The notes below the pieces were generated by a model. That model saw only the letters and a list, made by a program, of their open reading frames with translations. It was not told the origin of the DNA and did no database searches. A stretch of DNA of 64,000 nt from Janibacter cremeus. Its GTDB lineage: Bacteria; Actinomycetota; Actinomycetes; Actinomycetales; Dermatophilaceae. This document shows positions 33,367-42,214 of this stretch, in pieces; the first letter of the stretch is position 1; every line of letters begins with the position of its first letter. A program made the position numbers and the translations under genes. The DNA lies in NCBI RefSeq assembly GCF_029395675.1, contig NZ_CP115184.1, positions 2,046,001 to 2,110,000 on the forward strand, given 5' to 3'.

Positions 33367-35336
33367 GCGCGAGACTCCTCGGGCTGTGGGCCGGGTGGGG
33401 TGGTTGGCGGGCGAAGGTTGTCGGCCATCCGTTTGGCGTCCGCGGTCGCATCCGTGACGCGGCGAGGGCGCAGCTGGTCACCGATGGCGAGCGCTTCGAC
33501 CCCTGCGGCCCGGAGCTCCCCGATCAGGGACGTGTCGGGGTCCCCGCCGGCCCATCCCACGAGCACGTCGGCCCGGATCCACTGATCAGGTCCGCCGAAG
33601 ACGCCTTCGAGCCGGACCCGGCCATCGTCGATGCCGACGGGTCGGACCCTTTCGATCGTCGGGATGTCCCTGTCGGCGAGGTGACGGAGCATAGGAACCA
33701 AGGTGTTGGTCCCTTCGCCCTCTCCGACGTGGATCCTGGACGTGGTCAGCACCGCGTCACACCGGCTGGCATCGAGGAAGTCCGCAATGAGGGCGCCGTC
33801 GAGGTCGCCGACCGCATCGTGCACGATGACCCGCCCGGAGGCCGCTCCCCTGGCGAAGACGGCGTCGGCGGACAACACTTCGACACTCCCGTCGGTGGGG
33901 AGATCCACGGGCACGGCGGGGGCGCCGGTGGCCACGACAACGACGTCCGGGCCGAAGGAGAGCACCCGTGCCGCATCGGCGGTGACGCCGAGGTGGATGT
34001 CCACGTCCATCCCGCGCAGCTGCTGCTGCTGCCAGCGGATCCACTTCGAGAACTCCTGCCGGCTCGGGGCCTGTCCCCACTGGGCCATTCGCCCACCAAG
34101 AACGGTCCGACGCTCGAGCAGCGCCACCCAGGCGCCCCGTCGGGCCGCCCGGCGGGCGGCCTCCAGCCCGGCCGGGCCCCCGCCGACGACCACGACGCGC
34201 ATTCCGTCCAAAGGGTCGGCTTCGGTGTCATCGACGGACGTGGCCACATCGGGATTGATCATGCAAGTGAGCGGCCTGCGCAACATCAAGGAGTTCACGC
34301 AGACATTGGCACCCACACACGGTCGAACGTCCGACTCCCGGCCCGATCTGGACATTGGAAGCAGTGCGGGGTCCGCAATTTGCGCGCGGACCATCCCGAC
34401 CATGTCGGCATCCCCCGAGGCGATCATGTCCTCCGCCAGGTCGAGGGTGAGGATACGACCGACCCCGGCTACCGGCACGGCATTCACGTGGTTCCGGACC
34501 GTGCGTACGACCGAGCGGAACAGTCCCGGTCGAGCCGGTGTCGGAGGCCAGTGCCGGGTGCGCGACTCCAGCCGGTTGTTGTTGCCGACCATCACGCTGA
34601 GGTAGTCGATCCGGTCCTCGATCGCCGCAGCGACCCGTCCGGCTTCATCGGGTCGCAGCCCACCGGGCACCAGGTCGTCAGCGCCCAGTCGAACTCCCAA
34701 GGCCTGCTCCGGCCCCAGTGCCTGCCGGACCGCATCCAGTACACGAAGGGGGTAGGCGAGTCGGCGCGCGAAGTCGCCTCCATATTCGTCGTCCCGGTGG
34801 TTGGTCAATGGTGAGAGGAAAGCGGCGAGCAGCAGCCCGTGGGCCATGCTGATCTCCACGCCGTCGAGCTCCCCGCGTCGACAGCGATCAGCCGCACGTG
34901 TGTATTCATCCACGATGCGGTCCAACTGGGCGGTCGTCGCGGCCACCGCCACCTGTCGGCTGACCTCGGAGAAGTCACGCGATGCGCCAAGAACTTCCAC
35001 ACCCTCGACCTCGGTGGGGCCGGGGTGCGCCAGCTGGGCGATCATCCGACCCCCTTCTTCGTGGACCGCCGCCGCGAGACGCTGGTAGCCGGGAACGATC
35101 GATTCATCGATGTTCCACAGGCAGATATCCGCCCACTCCGCGGATGGCGCCACGGGAGTGGCTCCGGTGACCTGCATCGCGGCGCCGGCGCGAGCCCGTT
35201 GCCGGTGATAGGCGATGTACTGATCGGTGACCTGACCGCCGGCGGCGAGACCAGGCTGGTGCGCCGGGAGATACACGCGACCGCGCAGGGTGAACGGCCC
35301 TACATCGATCGGTTCGTCGACGTGACGACGCGCCAT
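33363..35336 (-). CDS. TMADH/2,4-dienoyl-CoA-reductase-like flavoenzyme, candidate N-demethylase
   Basis: 657-residue multidomain protein: an old-yellow-enzyme TIM barrel ([37 protein letters not shown]), an Fe-S linker, and an NAD/FAD-type dinucleotide domain ([38 protein letters not shown]). This is the layout of trimethylamine dehydrogenase, dimethylglycine and stachydrine/N-methylproline demethylases. In the Fe-S motif the ligands read C340-x2-A343-x2-C346-x11-C358: the second cysteine of the TMADH pattern is alanine. ATG 35336 with AAGGAGGTG. First gene of the eight-gene unit, divergent from lysR. Likely role: oxidative N-demethylation or reduction of the imported compound (inference). 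Confidence 0.82.
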   Translation of the reverse strand: MARRHVDEPIDVGPFTLRGRVYLPAHQPGLAAGGQVTDQYIAYHRQRARAGAAMQVTGATPVAPSAEWADICLWNIDESIVPGYQRLAAAVHEEGGRMIAQLAHPGPTEVEGVEVLGASRDFSEVSRQVAVAATTAQLDRIVDEYTRAADRCRRGELDGVEISMAHGLLLAAFLSPLTNHRDDEYGGDFARRLAYPLRVLDAVRQALGPEQALGVRLGADDLVPGGLRPDEAGRVAAAIEDRIDYLSVMVGNNNRLESRTRHWPPTPARPGLFRSVVRTVRNHVNAVPVAGVGRILTLDLAEDMIASGDADMVGMVRAQIADPALLPMSRSGRESDVRPCVGANVCVNSLMLRRPLTCMINPDVATSVDDTEADPLDGMRVVVVGGGPAGLEAARRAARRGAWVALLERRTVLGGRMAQWGQAPSRQEFSKWIRWQQQQLRGMDVDIHLGVTADAARVLSFGPDVVVVATGAPAVPVDLPTDGSVEVLSADAVFARGAASGRVIVHDAVGDLDGALIADFLDASRCDAVLTTSRIHVGEGEGTNTLVPMLRHLADRDIPTIERVRPVGIDDGRVRLEGVFGGPDQWIRADVLVGWAGGDPDTSLIGELRAAGVEALAIGDQLRPRRVTDATADAKRMADNLRPPTTPPGPQPEESRA

Positions 35337-35448
35337 GACACCTCCTTGAGTCAGTGCGACCGGGATCACATCGCCCGGTAGGTGTCACCCTGCACGGCCG
35401 AACAACACCTCGGAAGGGGGAGGAGCCTCAGGATCGATCGAGGCGGTG

Positions 35449-35461
35449 TAAGGAATCCTTA
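35449..35461. promoter_or_regulatory. LysR-type operator (T-N11-A palindrome)
   Basis: TAAGGAATCCTTA has perfect 6-bp arms around one central base and fits the T-N11-A rule for LysR-type regulators. It lies 68 bases upstream of the lysR ATG and 113 bases upstream of the divergent flavoenzyme gene, the classic position for dual control. Confidence 0.7.
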
Positions 35462-35528
35462 ACGAGAGCTTCATTGCTGTCCCGGCACGCCGCGGTGGTG
35501 GCCCACGAGTGCCGAGATAGCCTGACGC

Positions 35529-36464
35529 ATGCTCAATCCAGTGCACCTGCGCACGCTGCACACGGTGCTACGTACCGGTTCCTTCGCCGACGCTGCACGC
35601 GAACTCGGGTACTCGGGCTCCGCGGTCTCACAGCAGATCACCGCCCTCGAGCGCCAGATTCACATGCGCCTGTTCGAGCGCGATGGTCACGGGGTGAGAG
35701 CCACGCCGACGGCGCATTTCATCAGTGAACGTTCACTCGACGCGCTGGGACGACTCCAGTCGCTCGAGGACGACATCACCCTGCTCCGCCAGGGCAGCAC
35801 CGGACGACTGCGGTTGGGCAGTTTCCCAACCGCCAGCGAACGGATACTCCCGATGGCCCTGTCGCGCTTCCGTCACGAACAGCCCGATATCGAGGTGCGT
35901 CTGGACGAGGGCGAGGAGCCGGAGCTCACCCCCATGTTGGTGGCGCGTGAGCTCGATGTCGCCATCATGTACCGCTATGGTCTCGTGCCGGGCAGGTATC
36001 CACGGGGCTTCCGTGCCCTCAAGCTGCTGGTCGAGGACCTTCTCGTCCTCGTTCCTGCGGATCATCCCTTGTTGGGCGGTTCGTCCGGCATCAGCATCGA
36101 CCAGCTGGAAAGCGAAACCTGGATCGCACCTCGGCTTGGCACCCCGGGTGCGGCCATGCTGCGTCGACTCAGCGCGAATGCCGGCTTCAGCCCCGAGGTC
36201 GCTTACCGGACGAACAACTACGCGACCACCGGCGGTCTCGTACGGGCAAAGATGGGTATCGCGGTCGTCCCCGCGCTCGGGTTCGCCCCACTCGATGGAG
36301 TCGTGCCGCTTCGGCTTTCCGACCATGGTGCCCACCGCGTCGTCATGGCGGTGCGGGCCCCCGCGACGAGTGAGGGCTCGTGGCGGGGGCTGGTGGATGC
36401 ATTGCGGGAGGCGAGCGCCGCCGTGACAGAGGAAGCAATAGGCGTCAGCCTCCCAGAGAGATAA
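35529..36464 (+). CDS. LysR-family transcriptional regulator
   Basis: 311-residue LTTR. The N-terminal helix-turn-helix is LRTLHTVLRTGSFADAARELGYSGSAVSQQITALERQ; the effector domain follows from about residue 90 (GRLRLGSFPTASERILPMAL ... LVPADHPLLGG ... GLVRAKMGIAVVPALGF). It is transcribed away from the catabolic operon, with a T-N11-A palindrome between, so it is the probable inducer-dependent activator of that operon and its own repressor. Its 3' end overlaps the convergent cyclodeaminase gene by 20 bases. Confidence 0.92.
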   Translation: MLNPVHLRTLHTVLRTGSFADAARELGYSGSAVSQQITALERQIHMRLFERDGHGVRATPTAHFISERSLDALGRLQSLEDDITLLRQGSTGRLRLGSFPTASERILPMALSRFRHEQPDIEVRLDEGEEPELTPMLVARELDVAIMYRYGLVPGRYPRGFRALKLLVEDLLVLVPADHPLLGGSSGISIDQLESETWIAPRLGTPGAAMLRRLSANAGFSPEVAYRTNNYATTGGLVRAKMGIAVVPALGFAPLDGVVPLRLSDHGAHRVVMAVRAPATSEGSWRGLVDALREASAAVTEEAIGVSLPER

Positions 36465-37428
36465 GCCGGCCCAGGCCGGCCTCGCGGGCCGCAGGCAGCA
36501 ACGTGGCCGCGGCAGCCGCGTCCTGCGCCCCCAGCCCGACCGTCGTGTAGAGGACCAGCTGGTCACTGCTGGAACGACCGGGAGCCTCCCCTACGCGCAC
36601 GGCGCCCAAGGTTGTCACCTGCTCGTCGAGGAGTGCCCCGGAGCCGAGGGCACTGGCCACCGGCCCAGCATCGGCCCGCGCCGTCTCGATGTCGTCAACC
36701 ACGATGACATCGGCTTGCTCCAGCACGTCCTGGTCGTACTCGAATCTGTCGGAGGCGAACGAGCCGACACTGATCAAGGTCGCTCCTGGGGCCAACCACG
36801 CGGCCTTCACGACTGGCGTCGCGCTGGTCGTGCAGGTCACCACGAGTTCAGCATCACGCACGCACTCCTCCGCCGATGCGGTCACCACGATGTCCAGACC
36901 CGTCTCAGACCGCAGGTCTGCGGCCACGCCTTCGGCCCGTTCGACATCCCGGCCGTGCAGCCGCACCTGATTCAGGTCGTGCGTGTGGTGCAATGCGCGC
37001 ACGTGCGCCACACCCTGGGTGCCCAAGCCGATGATCGCGGCAGTGCGCGCCGAGGGCGCCAATGTCTCCGCGGCCACAGCGGAAGCAGCCGAGGTCCGGA
37101 TCTCGGTCACGCTCGTACCGTCCATGAAAGCCACGGGGGCCCCGGTCTCCTCGTCAAGGACCACGATGACGGCATGAATGGCGGGGAGACCACGTGCGTT
37201 GTTTCCGGGGTGCATGCTTCCGAACTTGCTCACGGCAGGCCCACCCGGGGACAGGCGCGCGGCGTAGCAGAAGGAGACGTCGAGGCCTTGGCCGGGGACG
37301 ATCAGTCGAGGCGGTAGAACCGCCTCGCGGTTGCCGAGCGCCGCGAATGCGTCTCGTTGTGACTGAACCGCCAACGGGACGGTGAGGACCTGACGCACTT
37401 CCTGCTCATCCAGGACGAGGATCGACAT
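36445..37428 (-). CDS. Ornithine cyclodeaminase / mu-crystallin family protein
   Basis: 327-residue NAD(P)-binding protein. It has FGSMHPGNNARGLPAIHAVIVVLDEETGAPVAFMDGT (substrate part), then the Rossmann fold AAIIGLGTQGVAHVRALHH and VRLHGRDVERAEGVA. Family members are ornithine cyclodeaminase, alanine dehydrogenase, and ketimine (piperideine-2-carboxylate/pyrroline-2-carboxylate) reductases. In this cluster a cyclic-imine reductase is the attractive reading, as it would interconvert a cyclic imino acid and pipecolate or proline, but motifs do not settle it. ATG 37428 with AAGGAG. Downstream of, and 26 bases from, the amino-acid dehydrogenase. Confidence 0.82.
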   Translation of the reverse strand: MSILVLDEQEVRQVLTVPLAVQSQRDAFAALGNREAVLPPRLIVPGQGLDVSFCYAARLSPGGPAVSKFGSMHPGNNARGLPAIHAVIVVLDEETGAPVAFMDGTSVTEIRTSAASAVAAETLAPSARTAAIIGLGTQGVAHVRALHHTHDLNQVRLHGRDVERAEGVAADLRSETGLDIVVTASAEECVRDAELVVTCTTSATPVVKAAWLAPGATLISVGSFASDRFEYDQDVLEQADVIVVDDIETARADAGPVASALGSGALLDEQVTTLGAVRVGEAPGRSSSDQLVLYTTVGLGAQDAAAAATLLPAAREAGLGRLISLGG

Positions 37429-37454
37429 TCGGGCTCCTTGGTAGGTGGTGATGT

Positions 37455-38594
37455 TCAGGGACGAAACTGACCACGCAGCCGCATCGCCTCTCGAACGCGT
37501 CGTTGTGCCAGCACCTGCGCAGCTTCCTTGGTGTGAATGTGGTGGCGCGCGCTCTCCTCGATGACCGTGACAGCGTTGGCGCGCATCTTGGTCGAGACCA
37601 TCGCCATGACAGTGTCGGGATCGACGGGGAATGCCGATCGGCGCGCATCCATCGAGTGGGCTGCAGCGACGACTCCTCCGGCGTTGGCGATGAAGTCGGG
37701 AACGACGGCGATGCCGCGCTCGTGCAAGATCTGACGGGCGGAATCGGTGGTCGGGAGGTTCGCTCCCTCGACGATGAGCCGCGGGTGGATCCGCTTGGCG
37801 AGTTCCCCGTCTATGACGTCCTCCAGCGCCGCCGGAACCAGGACGTCGGCATCCGCCTCCAGTACTGCTTCGGGGGGTTGCACCGCCCCATAGGCCGTGA
37901 CGCAATGGTCCCCGTGCTCTGTCCGCAGCTCGATCAACTTCACAACATCAATGCCCTCTGGGTCCGACACCGTTCCTGTGGCGGTCGCCACTGCCACGAC
38001 AACGGCCCCCAGCTCCACCAAGCGCGTGGCCGCTGCCGATCCGACCGCTCCGAAGCCTTGCACCGCGACTCTTGCTCCGACCATGGGGAGACCGATCGAA
38101 GTGGCGGCCGCGTCCGCAGCCTCGGCCACGCCGTACCCGGTGACTCCCAGTTGGTCGTAGGGCAGGCCCCCCAGCGCAGCCGGCAATCCGACTGCAGAGC
38201 CACGGTCACCCAACTCGTCCAGCAGGATCGCTGCATCTTGTTCATTCAATCCGACGTCGAGGCCGAACACGTACTCGGACGGAACTTCGTTGCGCAACGC
38301 CCGAGCAAAGGAGCGGAGGACAGCTTCCTTGTCGCCGGAGCCCGGATCTCCGACGATCCCGGCCTTGGCACCGCCGTAGAACAGGTCTACAGCCGCCCAC
38401 TTCCACGTCATGGCGCGGGCCAACCGCGCCACTTCGCCGACCTGGAGGTCCACTCTCATACGGGTGCCGCCCTTGCCCATGCCCCGAGCAGTGTTGTCCA
38501 CGACCAGGACGCCCTTCATCCCGGTACGACGGTCGGAGACACAGACCACCTTTTCCGGGCCCCACTCATCCATCAGACCGAACACGTCGTTCAC
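37455..38594 (-). CDS. Glu/Leu/Phe/Val dehydrogenase
   Basis: 379-residue NAD(P)-dependent amino-acid dehydrogenase (amino acid + NAD to 2-oxoacid + NH4). The catalytic region is MTWKWAAVDLFYGGAKAGI with the active-site lysine in GGAKAG; coenzyme domain GVTGYGVAEAADAA and VAVQGFGAVGSAAATRLVELGA; VVEGAN-like IVEGANLPTT and VPDFIANAGGVV at the end. Substrate could be Leu/Val/Phe or, in this cluster, 2-aminoadipate. GTG 38594 with GGGAG upstream. It forms a two-gene unit with the cyclodeaminase homologue. Confidence 0.87.
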   Translation of the reverse strand: MNDVFGLMDEWGPEKVVCVSDRRTGMKGVLVVDNTARGMGKGGTRMRVDLQVGEVARLARAMTWKWAAVDLFYGGAKAGIVGDPGSGDKEAVLRSFARALRNEVPSEYVFGLDVGLNEQDAAILLDELGDRGSAVGLPAALGGLPYDQLGVTGYGVAEAADAAATSIGLPMVGARVAVQGFGAVGSAAATRLVELGAVVVAVATATGTVSDPEGIDVVKLIELRTEHGDHCVTAYGAVQPPEAVLEADADVLVPAALEDVIDGELAKRIHPRLIVEGANLPTTDSARQILHERGIAVVPDFIANAGGVVAAAHSMDARRSAFPVDPDTVMAMVSTKMRANAVTVIEESARHHIHTKEAAQVLAQRRVREAMRLRGQFRP

Positions 38595-38756
38595 AGCGGC
38601 TACTCCCTTGTGACCTGGACAACTGCGTCCATAGTGGGAGGCATCAGCGCCAGTGAACAGGCCGTCCAGGGCTCAGGATTGAAGGGGGGCGGTTAGCAGT
38701 TCTTATGCTCGCCTAGATCCGACGCTGCCGATCGAGGCCCGTGCCAGCACGAGCAG

Positions 38757-38786
38757 GAGCCCCCGCGCCACACGGCGCGGGGGCTC
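38757..38786 (-). terminator. tRNA-Ser(GCT) terminator
   Basis: GAGCCCCCGCGCC pairs perfectly with GGCGCGGGGGCTC around ACAC, nine bases past the tRNA 3' end. The rest of the 38595-38794 gap holds no gene I can see. Confidence 0.85.
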
Positions 38787-38794
38787 CCGTTGCG

Positions 38795-38880
38795 CGGAGG
38801 CGGAGGGATTTGAACCCTCGACGGGGGTAACCCGAACCGCATTAGCAGTGCGGCGCCATAGGCCACTAGGCGACGCCTCC
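38795..38880 (-). tRNA. tRNA-Ser(GCT)
   Basis: 86-nt class II tRNA on the minus strand. Acceptor GGAGGCG/CGCCTCC, anticodon loop CTGCTAA (anticodon GCT, codons AGC/AGU), long variable arm GGGTTACCCCCGT, T-loop TTCAAAT and discriminator G, as expected for serine. CCA is not encoded. Confidence 0.95.
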
Positions 38881-38893
38881 AGACAACCCGGAC

Positions 38894-38922
38894 AGACTAT
38901 CTGGCAAGCCTTCGGCTCTCAA
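38894..38922 (-). promoter_or_regulatory. Sigma-70-type promoter of tRNA-Ser(GCT)
   Basis: On the minus strand TTGAGA (38922-38917), a 17-base spacer and TAGTCT (38899-38894); the predicted start is about seven bases before the tRNA 5' end at 38880. Confidence 0.7.
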
Positions 38923-38945
38923 AGTCGGGTGCGGCTGCGGGGCGC

Positions 38946-40418
38946 TCAGCCGCAGATGTCCTGGTCGGCCGTGCGGGTCTTGACCTGGGTGGGTGCCGGC
39001 GGGGCCTGGACCGTGGCCTCGGGGAGCGGCTGGCTGCCCTCCCTGTTCGGCACTTCCCGGGCGTTCGGTGCACCGCGCCCCAGGGAGACCTGGACGGTGC
39101 CGACGGGCAGCTCCTCGTCGACCTTCAGCTTGGCGCCCTCGTAGGCGGCGGCGGCGGTCCTGGCGGCGGCCGCCTCCCCCTTCGCGTGCGTGACGGTGAC
39201 CCCCTCGGTCTCGTCGGTCGGGGGGTCGTAGACCACGGCCGTGTCGAAGCCCTGCGCTGCGAGGGACCGTGCCTCCTGCGCGGCGAGGCCGGGCGACGGG
39301 GTGTCGTTGCGGACTTCCACGTGGATCTGCGACGGCGCCACGGTGAGTGTGGGCTCGGCGTCCTTCTTCCCGTCCTTCTCGTGACCGGGGAGGGCGGTGT
39401 CGTTGCGCACGGCCGTCCAGAGGGCATCAGCCGCCGGCTGGCGCCACTGGACCCGGTTGGTGTTGGCCGGGTAGGGCTCGTTCGGCACGGTGACGAAGAC
39501 GAGCTCGTCCATGCCCAGGTCCTTCACGCTCGTCGCGATCGAGAGCATCCGCTTCAGGCCGAGATCCTCGTCGGCGGTCATCGACTTCGTCGCCGCGTCG
39601 AGGAAGGAGTAGAGCCGGTCCGGGCGCAGCAGCAGCGAGGTACGCGTGGCCTCCTGCGCCATCGAGGACATGAAGGCCTGCTGCCGCTCGATGCGCTGCA
39701 GGTCCGAGCCGTCCCCGAGGGATTTGCGCATCCGGACGTAGCCGAGCGCCTCGTGGCCGTCGAGCCGCTGCTTACCGGCCTCGAGGTCGATCTGGGCGTC
39801 CTCGTCGTGCACGGCCTTCGGCAGGCACACCGTCACCCCGCCGAGGCCGTCGACCATCGACTGGAAACCGTTGAAGTCGACGACGGCGACGTGGTCGACG
39901 AAGATCCCGGTCAGGCCCTCGAGCGTCTTGACCACGCACGCGGGGCCACCCCTGTTGAAGTTGTCGTTCCACCGACGCACCTCGCCGTTGACGACGGTGG
40001 AGGCCGGATCGTCGCAGTCGGTGGGGGCCCGGGTCATCGAGTCCCGCGGGATCGAGATGACATAGGCCGACTCCCTGTCGGCGGAGATGTGCAGGAGCAG
40101 GTTCGTGTCCGAGCGAGCCCCGCCCTCGGCCGTCCCGGTCCCGTACTCGTTCGTCCCGATGCCTTCGCGGGTGTCCGAGCCGATGACGAGGATGTTCAGG
40201 TCGCCGTCGATGTCCTCGGGACGCTCGTTGCTGCCCGAGGCGATGTCGACCCGGGAGATGTTACCGGTGAGGTGCATGCCGGTGGCCAGGGCGATGGTGG
40301 CGACGAGGGCGATGACGAGTCCACCCCCGATGAGGACCCGGCGACGGGTGCGGGCACGTCGCCGACGGCGCTCATGGCGTCGGACCGACCGGCTCGCCTC
40401 GTGTCTCTCGTCTCGCAT
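38946..40418 (-). CDS. LytR-CpsA-Psr (LCP) family cell-wall ligase with LytR_C domain
   Basis: 490-residue protein: a very basic cytoplasmic N-terminus (RRHERRRRRARTRRR), one transmembrane helix (VLIGGGLVIALVATIALATG), an extracellular LCP domain (NILVIGSDTREG, SDTNLLLHISADRESAYVISIPRDS, FVDHVAVVDFNGFQSMVDGLGGV, LDGHEALGYVRMRKSLGDGSDLQRIERQQ) and a C-terminal LytR_C part (HVEVRNDTPSPGLAAQEA). The conserved Arg/Asp set of the pyrophosphate pocket is present. It attaches anionic polymers or teichoic acids to peptidoglycan. ATG 40418; monocistronic. Confidence 0.92.
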   Translation of the reverse strand: MRDERHEASRSVRRHERRRRRARTRRRVLIGGGLVIALVATIALATGMHLTGNISRVDIASGSNERPEDIDGDLNILVIGSDTREGIGTNEYGTGTAEGGARSDTNLLLHISADRESAYVISIPRDSMTRAPTDCDDPASTVVNGEVRRWNDNFNRGGPACVVKTLEGLTGIFVDHVAVVDFNGFQSMVDGLGGVTVCLPKAVHDEDAQIDLEAGKQRLDGHEALGYVRMRKSLGDGSDLQRIERQQAFMSSMAQEATRTSLLLRPDRLYSFLDAATKSMTADEDLGLKRMLSIATSVKDLGMDELVFVTVPNEPYPANTNRVQWRQPAADALWTAVRNDTALPGHEKDGKKDAEPTLTVAPSQIHVEVRNDTPSPGLAAQEARSLAAQGFDTAVVYDPPTDETEGVTVTHAKGEAAAARTAAAAYEGAKLKVDEELPVGTVQVSLGRGAPNAREVPNREGSQPLPEATVQAPPAPTQVKTRTADQDICG

Positions 40419-40456
40419 CGAAGGGTCACCCTAGCGTCTCGACCGTCGCGGGACGG

Positions 40457-40493
40457 ACGAAGGCCCCCACCAACGCGTGGTGGGGGCCTTCGT
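40457..40493 (-). terminator. Cold-shock gene terminator
   Basis: ACGAAGGCCCCCACCA / TGGTGGGGGCCTTCGT, a 16-bp perfect stem with loop ACGCG, 38 bases past the stop of the cold-shock gene. It uses the same CCTTCGT edges as other terminators here. Confidence 0.88.
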
Positions 40494-40530
40494 CGAAGCG
40501 GTGGAATCACCGCATCAGGTGAGCGTCGTC

Positions 40531-40734
40531 TCAGACGGGACGAACGCCCTCGGCCTGCGGACCCTTGGGGCCCTGGGTGATCTCGAACTCGACACGCTGC
40601 GCCTCGTCCAGGGTGCGGTAACCCGTGGTGTCGATGGCGGAGTAGTGAACGAACACGTCGGGGCCCCCGCCGTCCTGGGCGATGAAGCCAAAGCCCTTCT
40701 CAGCGTTGAACCACTTAACTGTGCCCTGTGCCAT
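40531..40734 (-). CDS. Cold-shock domain protein
   Basis: 67-residue single CSD protein (OB fold, nucleic-acid chaperone). RNP1 is KGFGFIAQ and RNP2 DVFVHYSAI, after the start [15 protein letters not shown]; the end is [13 protein letters not shown]. It binds single-stranded RNA/DNA. It is preceded by about 200 bases without a gene (40735-40935), consistent with a long regulated 5' leader as in other csp mRNAs; no specific element was identified there. Confidence 0.95.
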   Translation of the reverse strand: MAQGTVKWFNAEKGFGFIAQDGGGPDVFVHYSAIDTTGYRTLDEAQRVEFEITQGPKGPQAEGVRPV

Positions 40735-40935
40735 GGGGTGAATCTTCTTTCCTGTTGAACAATCCGGTCCCGCCGGTTGCGGTCCCTTCCGAGCTGCAAC
40801 GCTCCCCTCGGCAGAGGAACACGCCTCCGGTAATACTCGGGACCCGACCGGGGTCGAGCCCATTCGCATCGTGCGAGAAGTTCTGTCATGCAACTACGGA
40901 AGTGACGCTACCAGCATTACCGCCCGGGTGACGCA

Positions 40936-41370
40936 TCAGCGACCGAGGGCGTCAACGGCCTCCACGTAGCCACGGACCCCGCGCCCGACGATCACGCTCA
41001 TGGCGACGTCCGAGATGTAGGAGAAGCGTCGGAACTCCTCGCGTGCGTGCACGTCCGAGATGTGGACCTCGACCACCGGAGCGACCACCGCCGCGAGGGC
41101 GTCGCGGATGGCGACGGAGGTGTGCGTCCAGCCTCCGGCGTTGACCACGAGACCGACCGCGGAGCGACGCACCTCGTGGATCGCGTCGATGAAGACACCC
41201 TCGTGGTTGGTCTGTCGGAAGTCCAGGTCCATCCCCAGCTCGTCGGCCCGGACGCGGCACATCTCCTCGACGTCGGCGAGGGTCTCGTGGCCGTAGATCT
41301 CGGGCTGGCGCTCACCGAGGAGGTTGAGGTTGGGCCCGTTGAGGACGACGACGGTGGGGCGGTTGGTCAC
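40936..41370 (-). CDS. aroQ: 3-dehydroquinate dehydratase, type II
   Basis: 144-residue type II dehydroquinase of the shikimate pathway, dodecameric in homologues. Motifs: VVLNGPNLNLLGERQPEIYG (with the catalytic Tyr), DFRQTNHEGVFIDAI, NAGGWTHTSVAIRDAL and EVHISDVHAREEFRR (catalytic His). Canonical enzymes read HISN and PxAYTHTS; the Asp and Gly-Trp here are mild variants. GTG 41370. It stands alone between tRNA-Ser(TGA) and the cold-shock gene rather than in an aro operon. Confidence 0.92.
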   Translation of the reverse strand: MTNRPTVVVLNGPNLNLLGERQPEIYGHETLADVEEMCRVRADELGMDLDFRQTNHEGVFIDAIHEVRRSAVGLVVNAGGWTHTSVAIRDALAAVVAPVVEVHISDVHAREEFRRFSYISDVAMSVIVGRGVRGYVEAVDALGR

Positions 41371-41426
41371 GCAGGCAGCCTAGCGAGCAGCCGGTCGACC
41401 CCAGCGAGGAGGAACGTCAGAACGAG

Positions 41427-41513
41427 CGGAGGGCGTGGGATTCGAACCCACGAGAGGCTTGCGCCCCTAGCGGTTTTCAAGACCGCCGCACTAGGCCACT
41501 ATGCGAGCCCTCC
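41427..41513 (-). tRNA. tRNA-Ser(TGA)
   Basis: 87-nt class II tRNA on the minus strand. Acceptor GGAGGGC/GCCCTCC, anticodon loop CTTGAAA (anticodon TGA, codons UCN), extended variable arm, T-arm GTGGG-TTCGAAT-CCCAC and discriminator G. CCA is not encoded. Confidence 0.95.
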
Positions 41514-41552
41514 CGGCCGCCGGTGGACGACAGCACGGTCAACGGTATGCCA

Positions 41553-41602
41553 CGGACGAAGGGGTGCACTCACCGGATCCGGTGAGTGCACCCCTTCGTC
41601 CG
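41553..41602 (-). terminator. Perfect 50-bp palindrome, cysE terminator
   Basis: All 25 base pairs match around a central GGATCC with no unpaired loop, ending 11 bases beyond the cysE stop. The arms contain CGAAGGGG and CCCCTTCG. As RNA it would fold into an uninterrupted hairpin; as DNA it could extrude a cruciform. Confidence 0.9.
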
Positions 41603-41612
41603 GGTCCGGAGA

Positions 41613-42212
41613 TCAGATGAAGAGAGCGGGGTCGGCGTAGAGCCGCTCCTCGGAGCTCATCGCCGGCAGGTCCCCCAGCTGGGGGAAGCGGTACTGCGCC
41701 GGGATGCCCGTCGCGACCGCACCGGTGGGGACGTCCTTGACGATGACCGAGTTCGCGCCGACCTTGACCCGGGAGCCGACGTGCACGTCACCGAGGATCT
41801 TCGCGCCGGCACCGACCATGACCTGGTTGCCGAGCGTCGGGTGTCGCTTGACGCGCCTGCCGGAGGTGCCGCCGAGCGTGACCCCGTGAAAGAGCATGAC
41901 GTCATCACCGATGACCGCGGTCTCGCCGATGACGACACCCATGCCGTGGTCGATGAAGAAGCGACGGCCGATCCGCGCACCGGGGTGGATCTCGATCCCG
42001 GTGATGGACCGTGACGCATAGGCGAGCAGCCGTGCGGGCCACCGCAGGCGACCATGCTGCCACCACCGGTGCGCGACGCGATGCATCCAGATCGCGTGCA
42101 GACCGGCAGAGGTCAGCAGCACGACCCACCGCGAGGTCGCGGCGGGGTCGCGCTCCATGGCCGCAGCAAGGTCTTCGCGAATCGTCTCGCGCACCGAGAG
42201 GTGAGAGGTCAT
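41613..42212 (-). CDS. cysE: Serine O-acetyltransferase
   Basis: 199-residue CysE/EpsC, making O-acetylserine from serine and acetyl-CoA. A helical N-terminus ([23 protein letters not shown]) precedes the left-handed beta-helix with hexapeptides: [69 protein letters not shown]. The catalytic His are in DHGMG and [11 protein letters not shown] 42212 is two bases beyond the cysK stop, so the two cysteine-synthesis genes are one operon and the proteins likely form the cysteine synthase complex (C-terminal Ile as usual). Confidence 0.95.
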   Translation of the reverse strand: MTSHLSVRETIREDLAAAMERDPAATSRWVVLLTSAGLHAIWMHRVAHRWWQHGRLRWPARLLAYASRSITGIEIHPGARIGRRFFIDHGMGVVIGETAVIGDDVMLFHGVTLGGTSGRRVKRHPTLGNQVMVGAGAKILGDVHVGSRVKVGANSVIVKDVPTGAVATGIPAQYRFPQLGDLPAMSSEERLYADPALFI

Positions 42213-42214
42213 CT

